DNA from: Chitinophagaceae bacterium
Lineage (GTDB): Bacteria; Bacteroidota; Bacteroidia; Chitinophagales; Chitinophagaceae
Direction of reading: 5' to 3'
DNA: 39,271 nt
Assembly: GCA_947504605.1 (NCBI GenBank)
Contig: CANNJE010000015.1
Span: 1-39,271, forward strand
Shown: in pieces, positions 24,797 to 33,494 of the stretch
Layout: the number at the start of each line of letters is the position of its first letter
Position numbering within the stretch: the stretch's first letter is position 1
Program-made: the position numbers and the translations under genes
Notes under the pieces: model-generated
Databases searched by the model: none
What the model was told of the DNA's origin: nothing
What the model saw: only the letters and a program-made list of their open reading frames with translations

Positions 24797-25537
24797 TTAA
24801 ATGGGGAAATTAAGCAGTTTCCCATCCTTATAAGAAGGAAGTACATTAGCTCCTCCGGGGGTAAGGCAATATCGAATATCTTTTTCAAGGCCAAAATTGG
24901 TAAGCCTGTGGTAATGCGATGCATCGTGCGTTTTCATAAATTCATACAAGTCATTTTTTGCAGTTTTATAAAGGGTATGTGCTATTTGGGAAGAATCGCA
25001 TTGAATATTAAAGTGTGTTTTAACCGAATCAATAACGGCCCCGGCGAAAAGGGTGTCTTCGATATTAATTTTATCCTTCCATGCTGCACAGGCAAGCATT
25101 ACAGGTTTATTCATTTTTATAAGATGCTGGCAAACTGCATCCAGATTAGGAAAGGAGCCGGTAATGATTTCTTTTGCACCTCTATCCAATGCCATATGTA
25201 ATAGTTTGGTACCGTTGGTTGTTGTTAAAACCAACGTTTTCCCTTTTATAAACGATTCGGGATATTCAAATGGAGAATTGCCATGTTGTAATCCTTCTGC
25301 TACCTGACCGTCTCTTTCTCCTGCAGTAATGGCTTCAATTTGTTTTCCAAGGCGAATACATTCTGCTACACTGTCTACAGGTACAATGGCTTTGGCTCCA
25401 TTATGTAAAACAGTTGCAATAGTACTGGTAGCTCTGAGCACATCAATAATTACAACAATACTGTTACTAACATCGTAAAGATTAATCAATGCTGGCGAAA
25501 AGCAGGTATATAAAGATGGAAGGGTATTTTTAGTCAT
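24797..25537 (-). CDS. comB: 2-phosphosulfolactate phosphatase family protein (ComB-like)
   Basis: 246 residues. Family features seen are VVIIDVLRATSTIATVLHNGA, AGERDGQVAEGLQHGNSPFE, LVLTTTNGTKLLHMA and the C-terminal DIRYCLTPGGANVLPSYKDG, which together fit the ComB fold (PF04029). The archaeal and Bacillus enzyme removes phosphate from 2-phosphosulfolactate, on the way to coenzyme M or sulfolactate. Bacteroidota have no coenzyme M pathway, so the physiological substrate here is open; sulfonate or sulfonolipid metabolism is a speculation. No ComA or other sulfonate genes are in the window. It lies 51 bp after gcvT on the same strand and may share its transcript. Confidence 0.88.
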   Translation of the reverse strand: MTKNTLPSLYTCFSPALINLYDVSNSIVVIIDVLRATSTIATVLHNGAKAIVPVDSVAECIRLGKQIEAITAGERDGQVAEGLQHGNSPFEYPESFIKGKTLVLTTTNGTKLLHMALDRGAKEIITGSFPNLDAVCQHLIKMNKPVMLACAAWKDKINIEDTLFAGAVIDSVKTHFNIQCDSSQIAHTLYKTAKNDLYEFMKTHDASHYHRLTNFGLEKDIRYCLTPGGANVLPSYKDGKLLNFPI

Positions 25538-25588
25538 GTGTTTTTAAAAGTTTTTTGACAGCACTCATTGTTTTGAATAATTATAAAA

Positions 25589-26674
25589 TTATACAAAGGG
25601 AATCTTAACCACTTCAGCTTTTAGGAGTGTGTTACGAATAGAAATAAATATTTCGGACCCAGTAGCAGCGTGGTTTGCATCAACATACCCCATTGCAATT
25701 GCTTTGCCTAAACTAGGCGACTGTGTGCCCGATGTTACCTTACCTATGAGATTTCCTTCAAAATCTTTAATTTCATAATCATGCCGGGCAATACCTTTTT
25801 CTATCATTTGAAAGCCTACTAATTTTTTTAACGGTCCTTCTGCTTTTTGTTTTTCAAAGATGGCCCTTGAAGTAAAATCTTTGGTGAATTTAGTAATCCA
25901 GCCTAAGCCTGCTTCTATCGGCGAAGTAGTATCATCAATATCATTTCCGTACAAACAAAACCCCATTTCAAGTCTAAGGGTATCTCTTGCTCCAAGACCA
26001 ATAGGCTTAATCCCCTGTGCAGCTCCAGCTTTAAAAATGGCATCCCATATTATCTCAGCCGCATTATCTATATCTTCAAAATATATTTCAACACCGCCCG
26101 CTCCTGTATATCCCGTTGCACTCACCAACACATTTTCTACGCCAGCAAAAGTACCTTTTGTAAAAGTGTAATATTTTAAATTAAGAATATCCATTTCTGT
26201 CAATGGCTGCAAAATTTTTGTAGCCATGGGACCCTGAATGGCCAGCAGACAGGTTTTATCGGAAATATTGTGCATTTCAACACCTGTCGTATTGTGGTCC
26301 TGCACCCACTTCCAGTCTTTTGCAATATTACCTGCATTAACAACAAGCATATAAACCTTGTTTTCCTCCACACAATATACCAGCAAATCGTCTACGATGC
26401 CGCCCTCGTTGTTTGGGAAACAACTATACTGTGCTTTTCCATTTGTTAATTTAGATGCATCGTTTGTTGTAATACGTTGAATCAATTCAAGTGCTCCATC
26501 TCCTTTTAAAATAAATTCTCCCATATGACTTACATCAAAAACGCCTGCATTATTTCTTACTGCAGCATGTTCATCATTGATTCCTGTGTAAGAAATAGGC
26601 ATATTAAACCCGGCAAATTCTGCCATCTTAGCGCCCAGTTCAACATGTTTTTGGGTAAAGGGAGTACTTTTCAT
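25589..26674 (-). CDS. gcvT: Aminomethyltransferase, T protein of the glycine cleavage system
   Basis: 361 residues from the ATG at 26674 ([20 protein letters not shown]). An in-frame ATG at 26752 adds a 26-residue tail foreign to the family and lies upstream of the likely promoter, so it is rejected. Family features are [39 protein letters not shown] with the catalytic aspartate, [13 protein letters not shown] and [18 protein letters not shown]. It transfers the methylene group from the aminomethyl-lipoyl H protein to tetrahydrofolate, releasing ammonia. The H and P protein genes are not here. Length is normal. Confidence 0.95.
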   Translation of the reverse strand: MKSTPFTQKHVELGAKMAEFAGFNMPISYTGINDEHAAVRNNAGVFDVSHMGEFILKGDGALELIQRITTNDASKLTNGKAQYSCFPNNEGGIVDDLLVYCVEENKVYMLVVNAGNIAKDWKWVQDHNTTGVEMHNISDKTCLLAIQGPMATKILQPLTEMDILNLKYYTFTKGTFAGVENVLVSATGYTGAGGVEIYFEDIDNAAEIIWDAIFKAGAAQGIKPIGLGARDTLRLEMGFCLYGNDIDDTTSPIEAGLGWITKFTKDFTSRAIFEKQKAEGPLKKLVGFQMIEKGIARHDYEIKDFEGNLIGKVTSGTQSPSLGKAIAMGYVDANHAATGSEIFISIRNTLLKAEVVKIPFV

Positions 26675-26713
26675 TAATTGAAATTTAAAAATTGAAAATG
26701 AGCAAACAAGCTG

Positions 26714-26721
26714 CAAATGTA
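26714..26721 (-). promoter_or_regulatory. Candidate -7 element of gcvT
   Basis: Minus-strand TACATTTG matches TAnnTTTG exactly. Transcription would begin near 26708, leaving a leader of about 34 bases. That is too short to hold a glycine riboswitch. Confidence 0.5.
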
Positions 26722-26814
26722 AAATAAAATATTGCAGAAAGAATGAAACCAATTTGTGACATTGATATCAATCATGTTACAAATTATTATTTTAAATCTG
26801 TTTTTAATTAATTC

Positions 26815-26850
26815 AACAAAAAATCCCGCCTTTTGGCAGGATTTTTTGTT
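26815..26850 (-). terminator. Terminator of the PadR/PspC operon
   Basis: AACAAAAAATCCCGCC (26815-26830) pairs with GGCAGGATTTTTTGTT (26835-26850) with one mismatch and the loop TTTT. It lies 33 bp beyond the stop of the PspC gene at 26883. In minus-strand reading the stem ends in a T-tract. Confidence 0.85.
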
Positions 26851-26882
26851 GCTTCAACTTCAACTCAACTATTGAAACTTCT

Positions 26883-29105
26883 TTATTTATTTATGAGCAT
26901 CATCATCGGGTTATAAACAGGCAGCACAAACTGGCTGTTGTCTGTTTTTGCAGTTGTTCCAGGTTGTTTGTTATTTATATTTTGTAACTCCTGCTCAATT
27001 TTATCTTTTACTTTTTGTAACGAGTCTTTGAGTTTTTGTTGTTCTGTTTTAACTTTCGTTTGAATTGAATCCAGTGCTTTTTGATGGCGCTCATTTTCAT
27101 AACGGTAATTTTCTGTATCACTTTCATATACCTGAATACCGTTTTCGTTTATTCTCACCCTGGTTTTGCCATCCTTAATATCAATACCCCTATTATTTAT
27201 ATTTACTTTTTTTTCTTTTTTCCACGAATCAGCGGGTTCGCCATCCAGTGTATATAAACCATCTTCCTTCATAATATAGTCTACATCTCTGTCCCATCCG
27301 TGTTCTACTTCATCCATTTCAAGATTCCAATCATTATCCCATGGCCCACCTACCTTGATATTATTCCCCCAACCCACATTATCAGCAACTCTTATCTGTT
27401 TGCCTACAGGAACATAAATAGTAATAATCACCCGTTGGTTTCGGAATTTGTCAGTTTTGTTTATCTGTATTCCTTTATCTATTACCAGCAGAGAGTCTGA
27501 CTGGTAGGCATTGAATTTAATGGTTTCAACCATAGTATCTGCAGCGCGCCTGTTATGGCCATTTGCCATTCGAAGCATTGTAACCCTAAAGCTATCTGTA
27601 TTAGATTTTACAATTTGTATTTCTACATTTCGGACAAAAGCAGTATCATCATCCAATGCAGAAAACGGTTGCATTTTAAACCACTGATTACGATAGAATT
27701 TTTTCTCTGGAGAAAGTGTTGTGATCTCCAATTTTTTTACGGCAGGGTTAACGAGTACAATATCTTCTTCGTTAATACTACTGATAGATCGAAAATCTCT
27801 TAATACAGAATAAAAAAGTGCAAAGAAACAAAACAGTCCAAGAAACCACATTGCAAAAAAAGATGTACGCATCAATTTGCGGTTGGTTTTCGTTTTTGTA
27901 ATTCTTCTGATAATCCATGTAATGATTCCAATTATAGGAACTGCAATAAAGAAAATGAGCGTGCCCCATGCAAACACATTTTGCCATCCTTCAGTCAAAA
28001 CAAAATCTTTAATAGGGAATAACCCTATAGCTACAACACCGAAAGCAAACAGTGCAGCAATAACGGAAATTGCTATACAGCCTATAATAAAGTAAGCAAA
28101 TATTTTAAATAGCAATGCTATAACATCACCCAAAGATCTGCCGCCCCGTTTGGCCAAAGGGGCTATTTCGGCACCCAATACTTTCCCTTTTTCTTGCGCA
28201 AATGTTTTTGCTTCATGGCCAAATTTTTCGGCACGTTGTTGCATACCTTTCATTTCTTCCATTACAGAATTTTTGATGGTATTCATATCTACTTTTTCAC
28301 CCTTCATTTCCAATTTTTCAGATGTCGTCGTAGCTTCTGGAATCACCAGCCATAAAATGATATAGATGATTAATGCTCCAGGACTAAAACTAAACCTGAA
28401 AAAGTCTGGGAAATAAGCCCAATGACTCCACTTTGAAACAAAACTCAAAAAAGGCAGTAAGAATAATATTCTTGGTATCCAAACATTTGTTCCAAAATAG
28501 TTGGCAATACCACTACACACTCCGGCAATTATTTTATCTTCTGTATCTCTAAATAATTTTTTTCGTGTGCTGCCTATTACAACAGAAGCAGAACTTGGTA
28601 CTGCTATCCACAGAATTAAATATGGAAGAAATAATGCTCCAAATAGTACTACAAAAATGATTCGTACGATAACTGCATCCATTCCAAAATAATTGGCAAG
28701 GCCGCTACAAACACCCCCAAGTACTTTTTCATTTTCGCTGCGGTATAGTTTTCTGTTTCCGGTAGCTGTAGTTTTATAGGCAGGCTCCTCTTCTGTTTTA
28801 GTACTGCTATTACTGTTATCGGATCCCCCGGCACCAGCATCCTCAGATTCAAAATCTTCAGGGCGGCCCATACTTTTGATGATTGCGTTCACATCATCTT
28901 CTGTGATGCAAGTGGCTCCTTTTTTTAATCGCTCTTGAAAAAGTTCCCCGATACGATTTTCAATATCATTGATTATTTCCTCCTTCCCTTCTTCATTTGA
29001 AAAATACCTGTTCAAACTTTCGGTATATTGTTTCAAGATATCAAAAGCTGTAACTTCTATAGGAACTACCTGCCCCTGAAAGTTTATGTTTATTACCTGT
29101 TTCAT
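26883..29105 (-). CDS. Double PspC-domain envelope-stress membrane protein
   Basis: 740 residues. Residues 1-85 are a soluble prefix (DILKQYTESLNRYFSNEEGK, ITEDDVNAIIKSMGRPEDF), as often seen before such membrane domains. Two PspC domains follow: about 118-172 (KLYRSENEKVLGGVCSGLAN) and 182-258 (KLFRDTEDKIIAGVCSGIAN). Two to three further membrane helices lie at about 335-445. A beta-rich outer domain (about 460-660) resembles adhesin/LiaF-like regions, with ADNVGWGNNIKVGGPWDND. The C-terminus is a charged coiled coil (QQKLKDSLQKVKDKIEQEL). PspC proteins sense or transmit cell-envelope stress. It is preceded by a PadR gene on the same strand, the usual Bacteroidota pairing. Confidence 0.92.
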   Translation of the reverse strand: MKQVININFQGQVVPIEVTAFDILKQYTESLNRYFSNEEGKEEIINDIENRIGELFQERLKKGATCITEDDVNAIIKSMGRPEDFESEDAGAGGSDNSNSSTKTEEEPAYKTTATGNRKLYRSENEKVLGGVCSGLANYFGMDAVIVRIIFVVLFGALFLPYLILWIAVPSSASVVIGSTRKKLFRDTEDKIIAGVCSGIANYFGTNVWIPRILFLLPFLSFVSKWSHWAYFPDFFRFSFSPGALIIYIILWLVIPEATTTSEKLEMKGEKVDMNTIKNSVMEEMKGMQQRAEKFGHEAKTFAQEKGKVLGAEIAPLAKRGGRSLGDVIALLFKIFAYFIIGCIAISVIAALFAFGVVAIGLFPIKDFVLTEGWQNVFAWGTLIFFIAVPIIGIITWIIRRITKTKTNRKLMRTSFFAMWFLGLFCFFALFYSVLRDFRSISSINEEDIVLVNPAVKKLEITTLSPEKKFYRNQWFKMQPFSALDDDTAFVRNVEIQIVKSNTDSFRVTMLRMANGHNRRAADTMVETIKFNAYQSDSLLVIDKGIQINKTDKFRNQRVIITIYVPVGKQIRVADNVGWGNNIKVGGPWDNDWNLEMDEVEHGWDRDVDYIMKEDGLYTLDGEPADSWKKEKKVNINNRGIDIKDGKTRVRINENGIQVYESDTENYRYENERHQKALDSIQTKVKTEQQKLKDSLQKVKDKIEQELQNINNKQPGTTAKTDNSQFVLPVYNPMMMLINK

Positions 29106-29134
29106 GACGTAATAATTATTTTTTTGTCTGATTT

Positions 29135-29203
29135 TTAAACTGTTGGGTTTAAAAAATCATGGCTAAATGTTGTTTCGATCGTTGAAGTTGTACCAAAAAG
29201 CAT
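29135..29203 (-). CDS. Possible 22-residue leader peptide between padR and the PspC gene
   Basis: ATG at 29203, TAA at 29135-29137, reading MLFGTTSTIETTFSHDFLNP and two more residues. Its upstream word AGTATAGCCATG is repeated exactly before the padR leader at 29641-29653. I do not recognise the peptide, and at this length chance is a serious alternative. It lies in a 129-bp gap, wide for this operon. Confidence 0.2.
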   Translation of the reverse strand: MLFGTTSTIETTFSHDFLNPTV

Positions 29204-29213
29204 GGCTATACTT
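29201..29213. repeat. CATGGCTATACTT repeat, copy 1
   Basis: A 13-bp exact repeat of the sequence at 29641-29653. It lies in front of the PspC gene. A shorter CATGGCTA is also present at 29159-29166. It could be a binding site for the PadR protein encoded between the copies. Confidence 0.45.
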
Positions 29214-29234
29214 TAATATGGTAGTTGATTTTTA

Positions 29235-29564
29235 TTATGGTTTGGCTGTTAAGGCCTGAACCGCATTGGCCAACTCGTTCCAGGTGGCCTCTAGTTCGTT
29301 ATAAAATTTTGCCCCCTTTTCGGTTAGCAAAAAATATTTTCTTGGTGGGCCACTGTTGCTTTCTACCCATCTGTAAGTAAGTAGTTCTGCATTTTTTAAT
29401 CTTGTTAGCAAAGGGTAAAGCGTACCTTCAAAAATGTTTAGGTTGGCGGCTTTCATTTTATCGATGATATCAGAGGGATAAGCTTCTCCCTGTTTTATGA
29501 CAGATAAAATGCAAAACTCCAAAACTCCTTTGCGCATCTGGCTTGCTGTGTTATCAATATTCAT
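29235..29564 (-). CDS. PadR-family transcriptional regulator
   Basis: 109 residues from the ATG at 29564 (MNIDNTASQMRKGVLEFCIL), which is where Bacteroidota PadR proteins usually begin; an in-frame ATG at 29594 would add ten residues. The winged helix is complete: AYPSDIIDKMKAANLNIFEG for helix 2-3, TLYPLLTRLKNAELL for recognition, and VESNSGPPRKYFLLTEKGAKF for the wing. The C-terminal helix would dimerise. It is of the short PadR-s1 type. It almost certainly represses its own operon with the PspC gene 129 bp downstream. The effector is unknown. Confidence 0.93.
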   Translation of the reverse strand: MNIDNTASQMRKGVLEFCILSVIKQGEAYPSDIIDKMKAANLNIFEGTLYPLLTRLKNAELLTYRWVESNSGPPRKYFLLTEKGAKFYNELEATWNELANAVQALTAKP

Positions 29565-29640
29565 GGCTTTCAGTTTTAGCCTCCCGATAATCATTTCTAT
29601 AGTTCAATTATCAAGAAGTTCTTTGCAAAAATTATTTATT

Positions 29641-29653
29641 CATGGCTATACTT
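29641..29653. repeat. CATGGCTATACTT repeat, copy 2
   Basis: Exact 13-bp match to 29201-29213. It sits between the possible -33 and -7 elements of the padR promoter, where a bound repressor would block transcription. Confidence 0.45.
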
Positions 29654-29958
29654 TTCAAAAATTAACAGGATGTAGAAGGAAGCTAAAACTCCGGAATTTG
29701 CTTTCAACCTAACCTTTTCACCTTTGACAATACAAATATATGAACATTTTAGTACTATGCAACACACAATACCTTTTATTTTAAAGTAGCTGGTAGTGTA
29801 ATGGGTGTTGATTATTGATAAAACCCAATACAGCACTGGTTTTTATGAAAATTTAGAGCGAAATTAATATTCTTATAAATTGATAAATGGCAATTAGTAT
29901 TGATAATCGGTATATTTTTATAAAGGATTTATACATCTGTTAAAGTATATATAACAAA

Positions 29959-29966
29959 TAGCTTTG
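29959..29966 (+). promoter_or_regulatory. Candidate -7 element of the lipoprotein gene
   Basis: TAGCTTTG matches TAnnTTTG exactly. Transcription would begin near 29972, giving a leader of about 58 bases. The -33 position reads CTG, one mismatch from TTG. Confidence 0.55.
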
Positions 29967-30029
29967 TAGCATAAATTTTTAAAACTGGTACTTCCTTTGA
30001 AACTAACCAATTAACTAAAACCCTGAACG

Positions 30030-31181
30030 ATGAAACAACTTTTACAAATGATGCTCCTTGCCGCCCTACTTAATGCCTGCGGGAGTAACAAAAATTATCT
30101 TGAAAGAAGCGACGAAAAGAAGGCTTTATTTGATGCTGTGAAAAAATTAAACAAAAATGGAACAGATGAACAGGCAAGCATTGCTGTTCCGATTTTATAT
30201 TCCAGTATTTTAAAAACGAGGCAAGCAAAAATTAAAAGTTATGAATCCGGAAAAGATATTAACCGCTGGGATAATATAATTGGAGAATACAATGATTTGC
30301 AGGAAGCCTATAACAGCATTATTAATTCTAATGCTGCATTTAAATTGATTACCCCAGTAAATTTTAGTACTCAATTGCTGGAAGCCAAACAATTTGCTGC
30401 TGCTGATTATTATGAAGTTGCTGAAGTTTATTTAACAAAAAATGGCAGAGATAATGCTAAAAACGCCTACAACAATTTTAAAAAAGCAGATAGATATATT
30501 CCTGGATATAAAGAAGTACTTTCTAAAATGAACCAGGCATATGAAAATGCAATTATAGACGTTGTTATCAATCCTGTACAGGATGATCGCTATTTCTTTA
30601 ACAGCGGCTGGGGCAACTCAGGCTATGATTATAGCAATGAATATTTTCAGCGCACACTGGTTAGAGATCTTGCCTATAATAACAGCAGCAACAATACATA
30701 TGCTGCTAGGTTTTATTCTGATTGGGAGGCAAGGAGGGAAAACGTTGAGCCCGCCTGGACCATAGACCTTGGACTTAGAAATATAAATCTGCCACAACCC
30801 AGCACTTATAATAACAAAAAGGAACGCAGTGCACAAGTTCAAAACGGTACCGATACTTCAGGAAAACCTAAATATAAAACGGTATATGCAACTTTAAATA
30901 TTACAAGAATGAGTTTTACTGCTCATGCAGATATGGATGTATTAATTAAAGATTTGGAAACACCTAAAACAATCAGCAACACAAGCTTTAGAGAAGATTA
31001 TCGCTGGCAGGCAGAGAAAGCTACTTACACGGGTGATAGCCGGGCATTGTCATCAGCAGACTGGGAAATAATAAACAATAATAATTTTTATCAGCCAAGT
31101 AGAGATGATATACTGAATGAGTTATATAAAAAGATATACCCACAAGTATTAAATCATATTAAATATACTGTGAATTGGTAG
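30030..31181 (+). CDS. Lipoprotein of unknown function with helical-repeat-like N-terminal half
   Basis: 383 residues. The signal MKQLLQMMLLAALLNAC gives a lipidated cysteine at residue 17. Residues about 30-180 are helical and may form TPR-like repeats (EYNDLQEAYNSIINSNAAFK, YYEVAEVYLTKNGRDNAKNA, NFKKADRYIPGYKEVLSKMN). Residues about 185-330 are richer in beta strands, with INPVQDDRYFFNSGWGN, YAARFYSDWEARRENVEPAW and TVYATLNITRMSFTAHADMD. The end (about 340-383) is again charged and aromatic. I do not recognise a named family; similar lipoproteins occur in Bacteroidota. It is a single gene with its own promoter and a hairpin after it. Confidence 0.8.
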   Translation: MKQLLQMMLLAALLNACGSNKNYLERSDEKKALFDAVKKLNKNGTDEQASIAVPILYSSILKTRQAKIKSYESGKDINRWDNIIGEYNDLQEAYNSIINSNAAFKLITPVNFSTQLLEAKQFAAADYYEVAEVYLTKNGRDNAKNAYNNFKKADRYIPGYKEVLSKMNQAYENAIIDVVINPVQDDRYFFNSGWGNSGYDYSNEYFQRTLVRDLAYNNSSNNTYAARFYSDWEARRENVEPAWTIDLGLRNINLPQPSTYNNKKERSAQVQNGTDTSGKPKYKTVYATLNITRMSFTAHADMDVLIKDLETPKTISNTSFREDYRWQAEKATYTGDSRALSSADWEIINNNNFYQPSRDDILNELYKKIYPQVLNHIKYTVNW

Positions 31182-31195
31182 TGAAATAATTGAGC

Positions 31196-31222
31196 AACAG
31201 CCCGCTCTTAGAGCCGGCTGTT
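31196..31222. terminator. Terminator between the lipoprotein gene and feoB
   Basis: AACAGCCCGCTCT (31196-31208) and AGAGCCGGCTGTT (31210-31222) are inverted copies with one mismatch; the innermost pairs must open to form the loop. TTTATTTAAA follows on the plus side. It lies between two convergent genes and can serve the lipoprotein gene. Confidence 0.7.
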
Positions 31223-33358
31223 TTATTTAAAAATAATATATACCAACCAGCTCATAGTATAAGCAAGCACAGTCATGTAAACAAACTGAATTACTGGCCA
31301 TTTCCAGCTTCGTGTTTCTCTTTTTACTACTGCCAGCGTACTCATACATTGCATGGCCAATACATAAAATATCAGTAAAGACAAGCCGGTTGCAAGATTG
31401 TAAACCTTTGTTCCGTCGGCCCGTACGGCTGTTGCCATTTTATGACGAAGTGTACTTTCACTTTCATCTGCACCCACGCTATAAAGCGTGGCCATGGTTC
31501 CCACAAAAACTTCTCTGGCGGCAAATGAAGTAATCAAAGCGATGCCTATTTTCCAATCGAAACCAAGAGGCGCAATTGCAGGTTCTATACTTTTTCCAAG
31601 AATGCCCGCATAAGAATTTTGAAGAAGGGCTGTCTTTTGTTGTTTAATGATTTCAGCATTATTATTAGGATTGGCCAAAATCAATGCATCATATTTAGCA
31701 GAAACTGCTTTCATTTTTTCAGGTGGACCATAACTACTCAATGCCCATAGAAGCAAGCTGATGATCATGATAATTTTTCCAGCATCTCTAACAAATATTT
31801 TTGCTTTTTCTAACATTGTTATACCTGCATTTTTCCACCTGGGGCTTCGATAAACCGGCAACTCTAAAATAAAAAAACTACGTTCTTTTGTTTTAATAAA
31901 CCATTTCATTACCCATGCTACAATCAACGCCATAAAGGTTCCAAAAATATACAAACCCATCATCACCAAACCCTGCAGACTCATAAATCCAAGGTAAAAT
32001 TTATTGGGAATAACAAGCGCTATTAAGATTGTGTAAACGGGTAATCGTGCACTACAACTCATTAAAGGAGTAATCATGATGGTTAGCAAACGCTCCTTGG
32101 CATTTTCAATATTTCTAGCACTCATTATTGCAGGTACTGCACAAGCAAATCCGCTAATCATAGGCATTACACTTTTGCCATTTAACCCTACTTTCCTCAT
32201 CAGCTTATCTGTTAAAAAACTGATGCGGGCCATGTATCCCGAATCCTCCAGAAGGGTAATCAAGCCAAACAATATCATGATCTGGGGAACAAATAAAAAG
32301 ATGCCGCTTAGTCCGGCCAGGATGCCGTTTACAAAAAGATCGCTAAACCATCCAACAGCCAGCACACCCGTAAACCATGATGCCAACTTTCCAAAACTCC
32401 ATTCAATAACATCCATTGGGTATTGTGCCAACCAAAAAATACTTTGAAACAAAAGAAACAATACCACCACCATGATAACATAACCCCATACCCGGTGCAT
32501 TAAAATATTGTCAAGCTTTTCTGTTAACAGCGATTTTTGTAAGGGGCCATCTTCTACAACTGTATTTTGCATAATCTGCCTGATACGAGCATAGCGTTGC
32601 ATAATCTCTTCTGCTTGTGTGCGGGTAGGATTGAATTTATTTTTTTGCTCAATCTCTTCTACCATTAATTGCTCCTGCTCGGTAAGCAAAAAATGTTCGT
32701 GATTAATTAAGTAGTGAATAGCCTTGTAATTACTGATATCAGGAAAATAAGACTTAAGCTCCTGAATTGCTTCTGGTGCTAGCGCTTGCGAATCGATAAA
32801 ATTTCTTGGAGGTATATTTTGTATATTATCTGCGGTTAACTCTATGGCTTTTTTAAGTGCGGCAATACCCTTGTTTTTTCTTGGGTTTATGGCAACAATT
32901 GGAACGCCCAACTCTCTTTCCAGGCCTGCAATATCTATTTTAATTCCTTTCTGACGGGCAAGATCCATCATACTTAATCCAATAACTACTGGAATTTTAA
33001 GATCAATGATCTGAGTACAAAACAGTAAGTTTCGTTTAAGATTACTAGCATCGGCTACAAGTAAGATCATGTCAGGCTTCAGTTTTTCATCCTGATCCAA
33101 CAATACTTTATAGGAAACCCACTCGTCTTCTCTACGAGGATATAAACTATAGGTTCCTGGCAAATCAATTAATGTTGCCTTACAATTTTCTGAAATTTGA
33201 GTTATGCCGGTTTTCTTATCGACTGTAACCCCGGGGAAATTTCCAACTTTTTGATTCAGACCCGTAAGTACATTAAAAAGCGAAGTTTTACCACTATTAG
33301 GGTTCCCTACTAAAGCTATGTTTGTCTTTATATTCACTAATAATTCAATAAAACCCAT
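31223..33358 (-). CDS. feoB: Ferrous iron transporter FeoB
   Basis: 711 residues from the ATG at 33358 (MGFIELLVNIKTNIALVGNP). An in-frame ATG at 33427 adds 23 residues and lies upstream of the likely -7 element. The cytosolic G domain has G1 GNPNSGKTS (18-26), GNFPGVTVD for switch I, and G3 DLPGTYSLYP (65-74). The G4 position reads SMMD (129-132), where FeoB usually has NxxD. About ten membrane helices follow, with the Gate and Core regions MPMISGFACAVPAIMSARNI and CSARLPVYTILIALVIP. It takes up Fe2+ across the inner membrane. No feoA lies next to it. It is divergent from the M28 peptidase gene. Confidence 0.95.
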   Translation of the reverse strand: MGFIELLVNIKTNIALVGNPNSGKTSLFNVLTGLNQKVGNFPGVTVDKKTGITQISENCKATLIDLPGTYSLYPRREDEWVSYKVLLDQDEKLKPDMILLVADASNLKRNLLFCTQIIDLKIPVVIGLSMMDLARQKGIKIDIAGLERELGVPIVAINPRKNKGIAALKKAIELTADNIQNIPPRNFIDSQALAPEAIQELKSYFPDISNYKAIHYLINHEHFLLTEQEQLMVEEIEQKNKFNPTRTQAEEIMQRYARIRQIMQNTVVEDGPLQKSLLTEKLDNILMHRVWGYVIMVVVLFLLFQSIFWLAQYPMDVIEWSFGKLASWFTGVLAVGWFSDLFVNGILAGLSGIFLFVPQIMILFGLITLLEDSGYMARISFLTDKLMRKVGLNGKSVMPMISGFACAVPAIMSARNIENAKERLLTIMITPLMSCSARLPVYTILIALVIPNKFYLGFMSLQGLVMMGLYIFGTFMALIVAWVMKWFIKTKERSFFILELPVYRSPRWKNAGITMLEKAKIFVRDAGKIIMIISLLLWALSSYGPPEKMKAVSAKYDALILANPNNNAEIIKQQKTALLQNSYAGILGKSIEPAIAPLGFDWKIGIALITSFAAREVFVGTMATLYSVGADESESTLRHKMATAVRADGTKVYNLATGLSLLIFYVLAMQCMSTLAVVKRETRSWKWPVIQFVYMTVLAYTMSWLVYIIFK

Positions 33359-33369
33359 TTGCCGGCTTA

Positions 33370-33377
33370 CAAAAGTA
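33370..33377 (-). promoter_or_regulatory. Candidate -7 element of feoB
   Basis: Minus-strand TACTTTTG matches TAnnTTTG exactly. Transcription would begin about 6 bases before the ATG at 33358, so the leader is nearly absent. No obvious Fur box was seen in this short region. Confidence 0.45.
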
Positions 33378-33466
33378 AGATTAAGCTGTGTAAAAGAGTT
33401 ACGATTTAAGAAAGTTGGCCTACGCAAAACGGAAAACTAATTCATTTATTAAAAGCTGCTGTTGAT

Positions 33467-33474
33467 TAACTTTG
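33467..33474 (+). promoter_or_regulatory. Candidate promoter of the M28 peptidase operon
   Basis: TAACTTTG matches TAnnTTTG exactly, with a TTT about 20 bases upstream. Transcription would begin near 33480, about 15 bases before the ATG. Confidence 0.5.
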
Positions 33475-33494
33475 CAACCATAATCTTTTAATTT

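Larger units (their letters stand above)
29595..30029. other. 435-bp divergent intergenic region between padR and the lipoprotein gene
   Basis: Very AT-rich. It holds the second CATGGCTATACTT copy at 29641-29653 and, for padR, a minus-strand TTG followed after about 21 bases by TAATTTTTG, close to a promoter. For the lipoprotein gene it holds the -7 element at 29959-29966. No RNA gene or convincing small ORF was found; the 66-codon minus-strand frame at 29636-29836 has the composition of noncoding DNA. Confidence 0.5.

Noticed and set aside
26675-26752. Longer N-terminus for gcvT
   Set aside because: The extra 26 residues are hydrophobic, foreign to the family, and upstream of the -7 element.
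26675-26760. Glycine riboswitch before gcvT
   Set aside because: The predicted leader is only about 34 bases, too short, and no paired aptamer pattern is visible.
29636-29836. 66-codon minus-strand frame upstream of padR
   Set aside because: Composition (Ile, Tyr, Cys, Val) is that of AT-rich noncoding DNA, and it overlaps the likely padR promoter.
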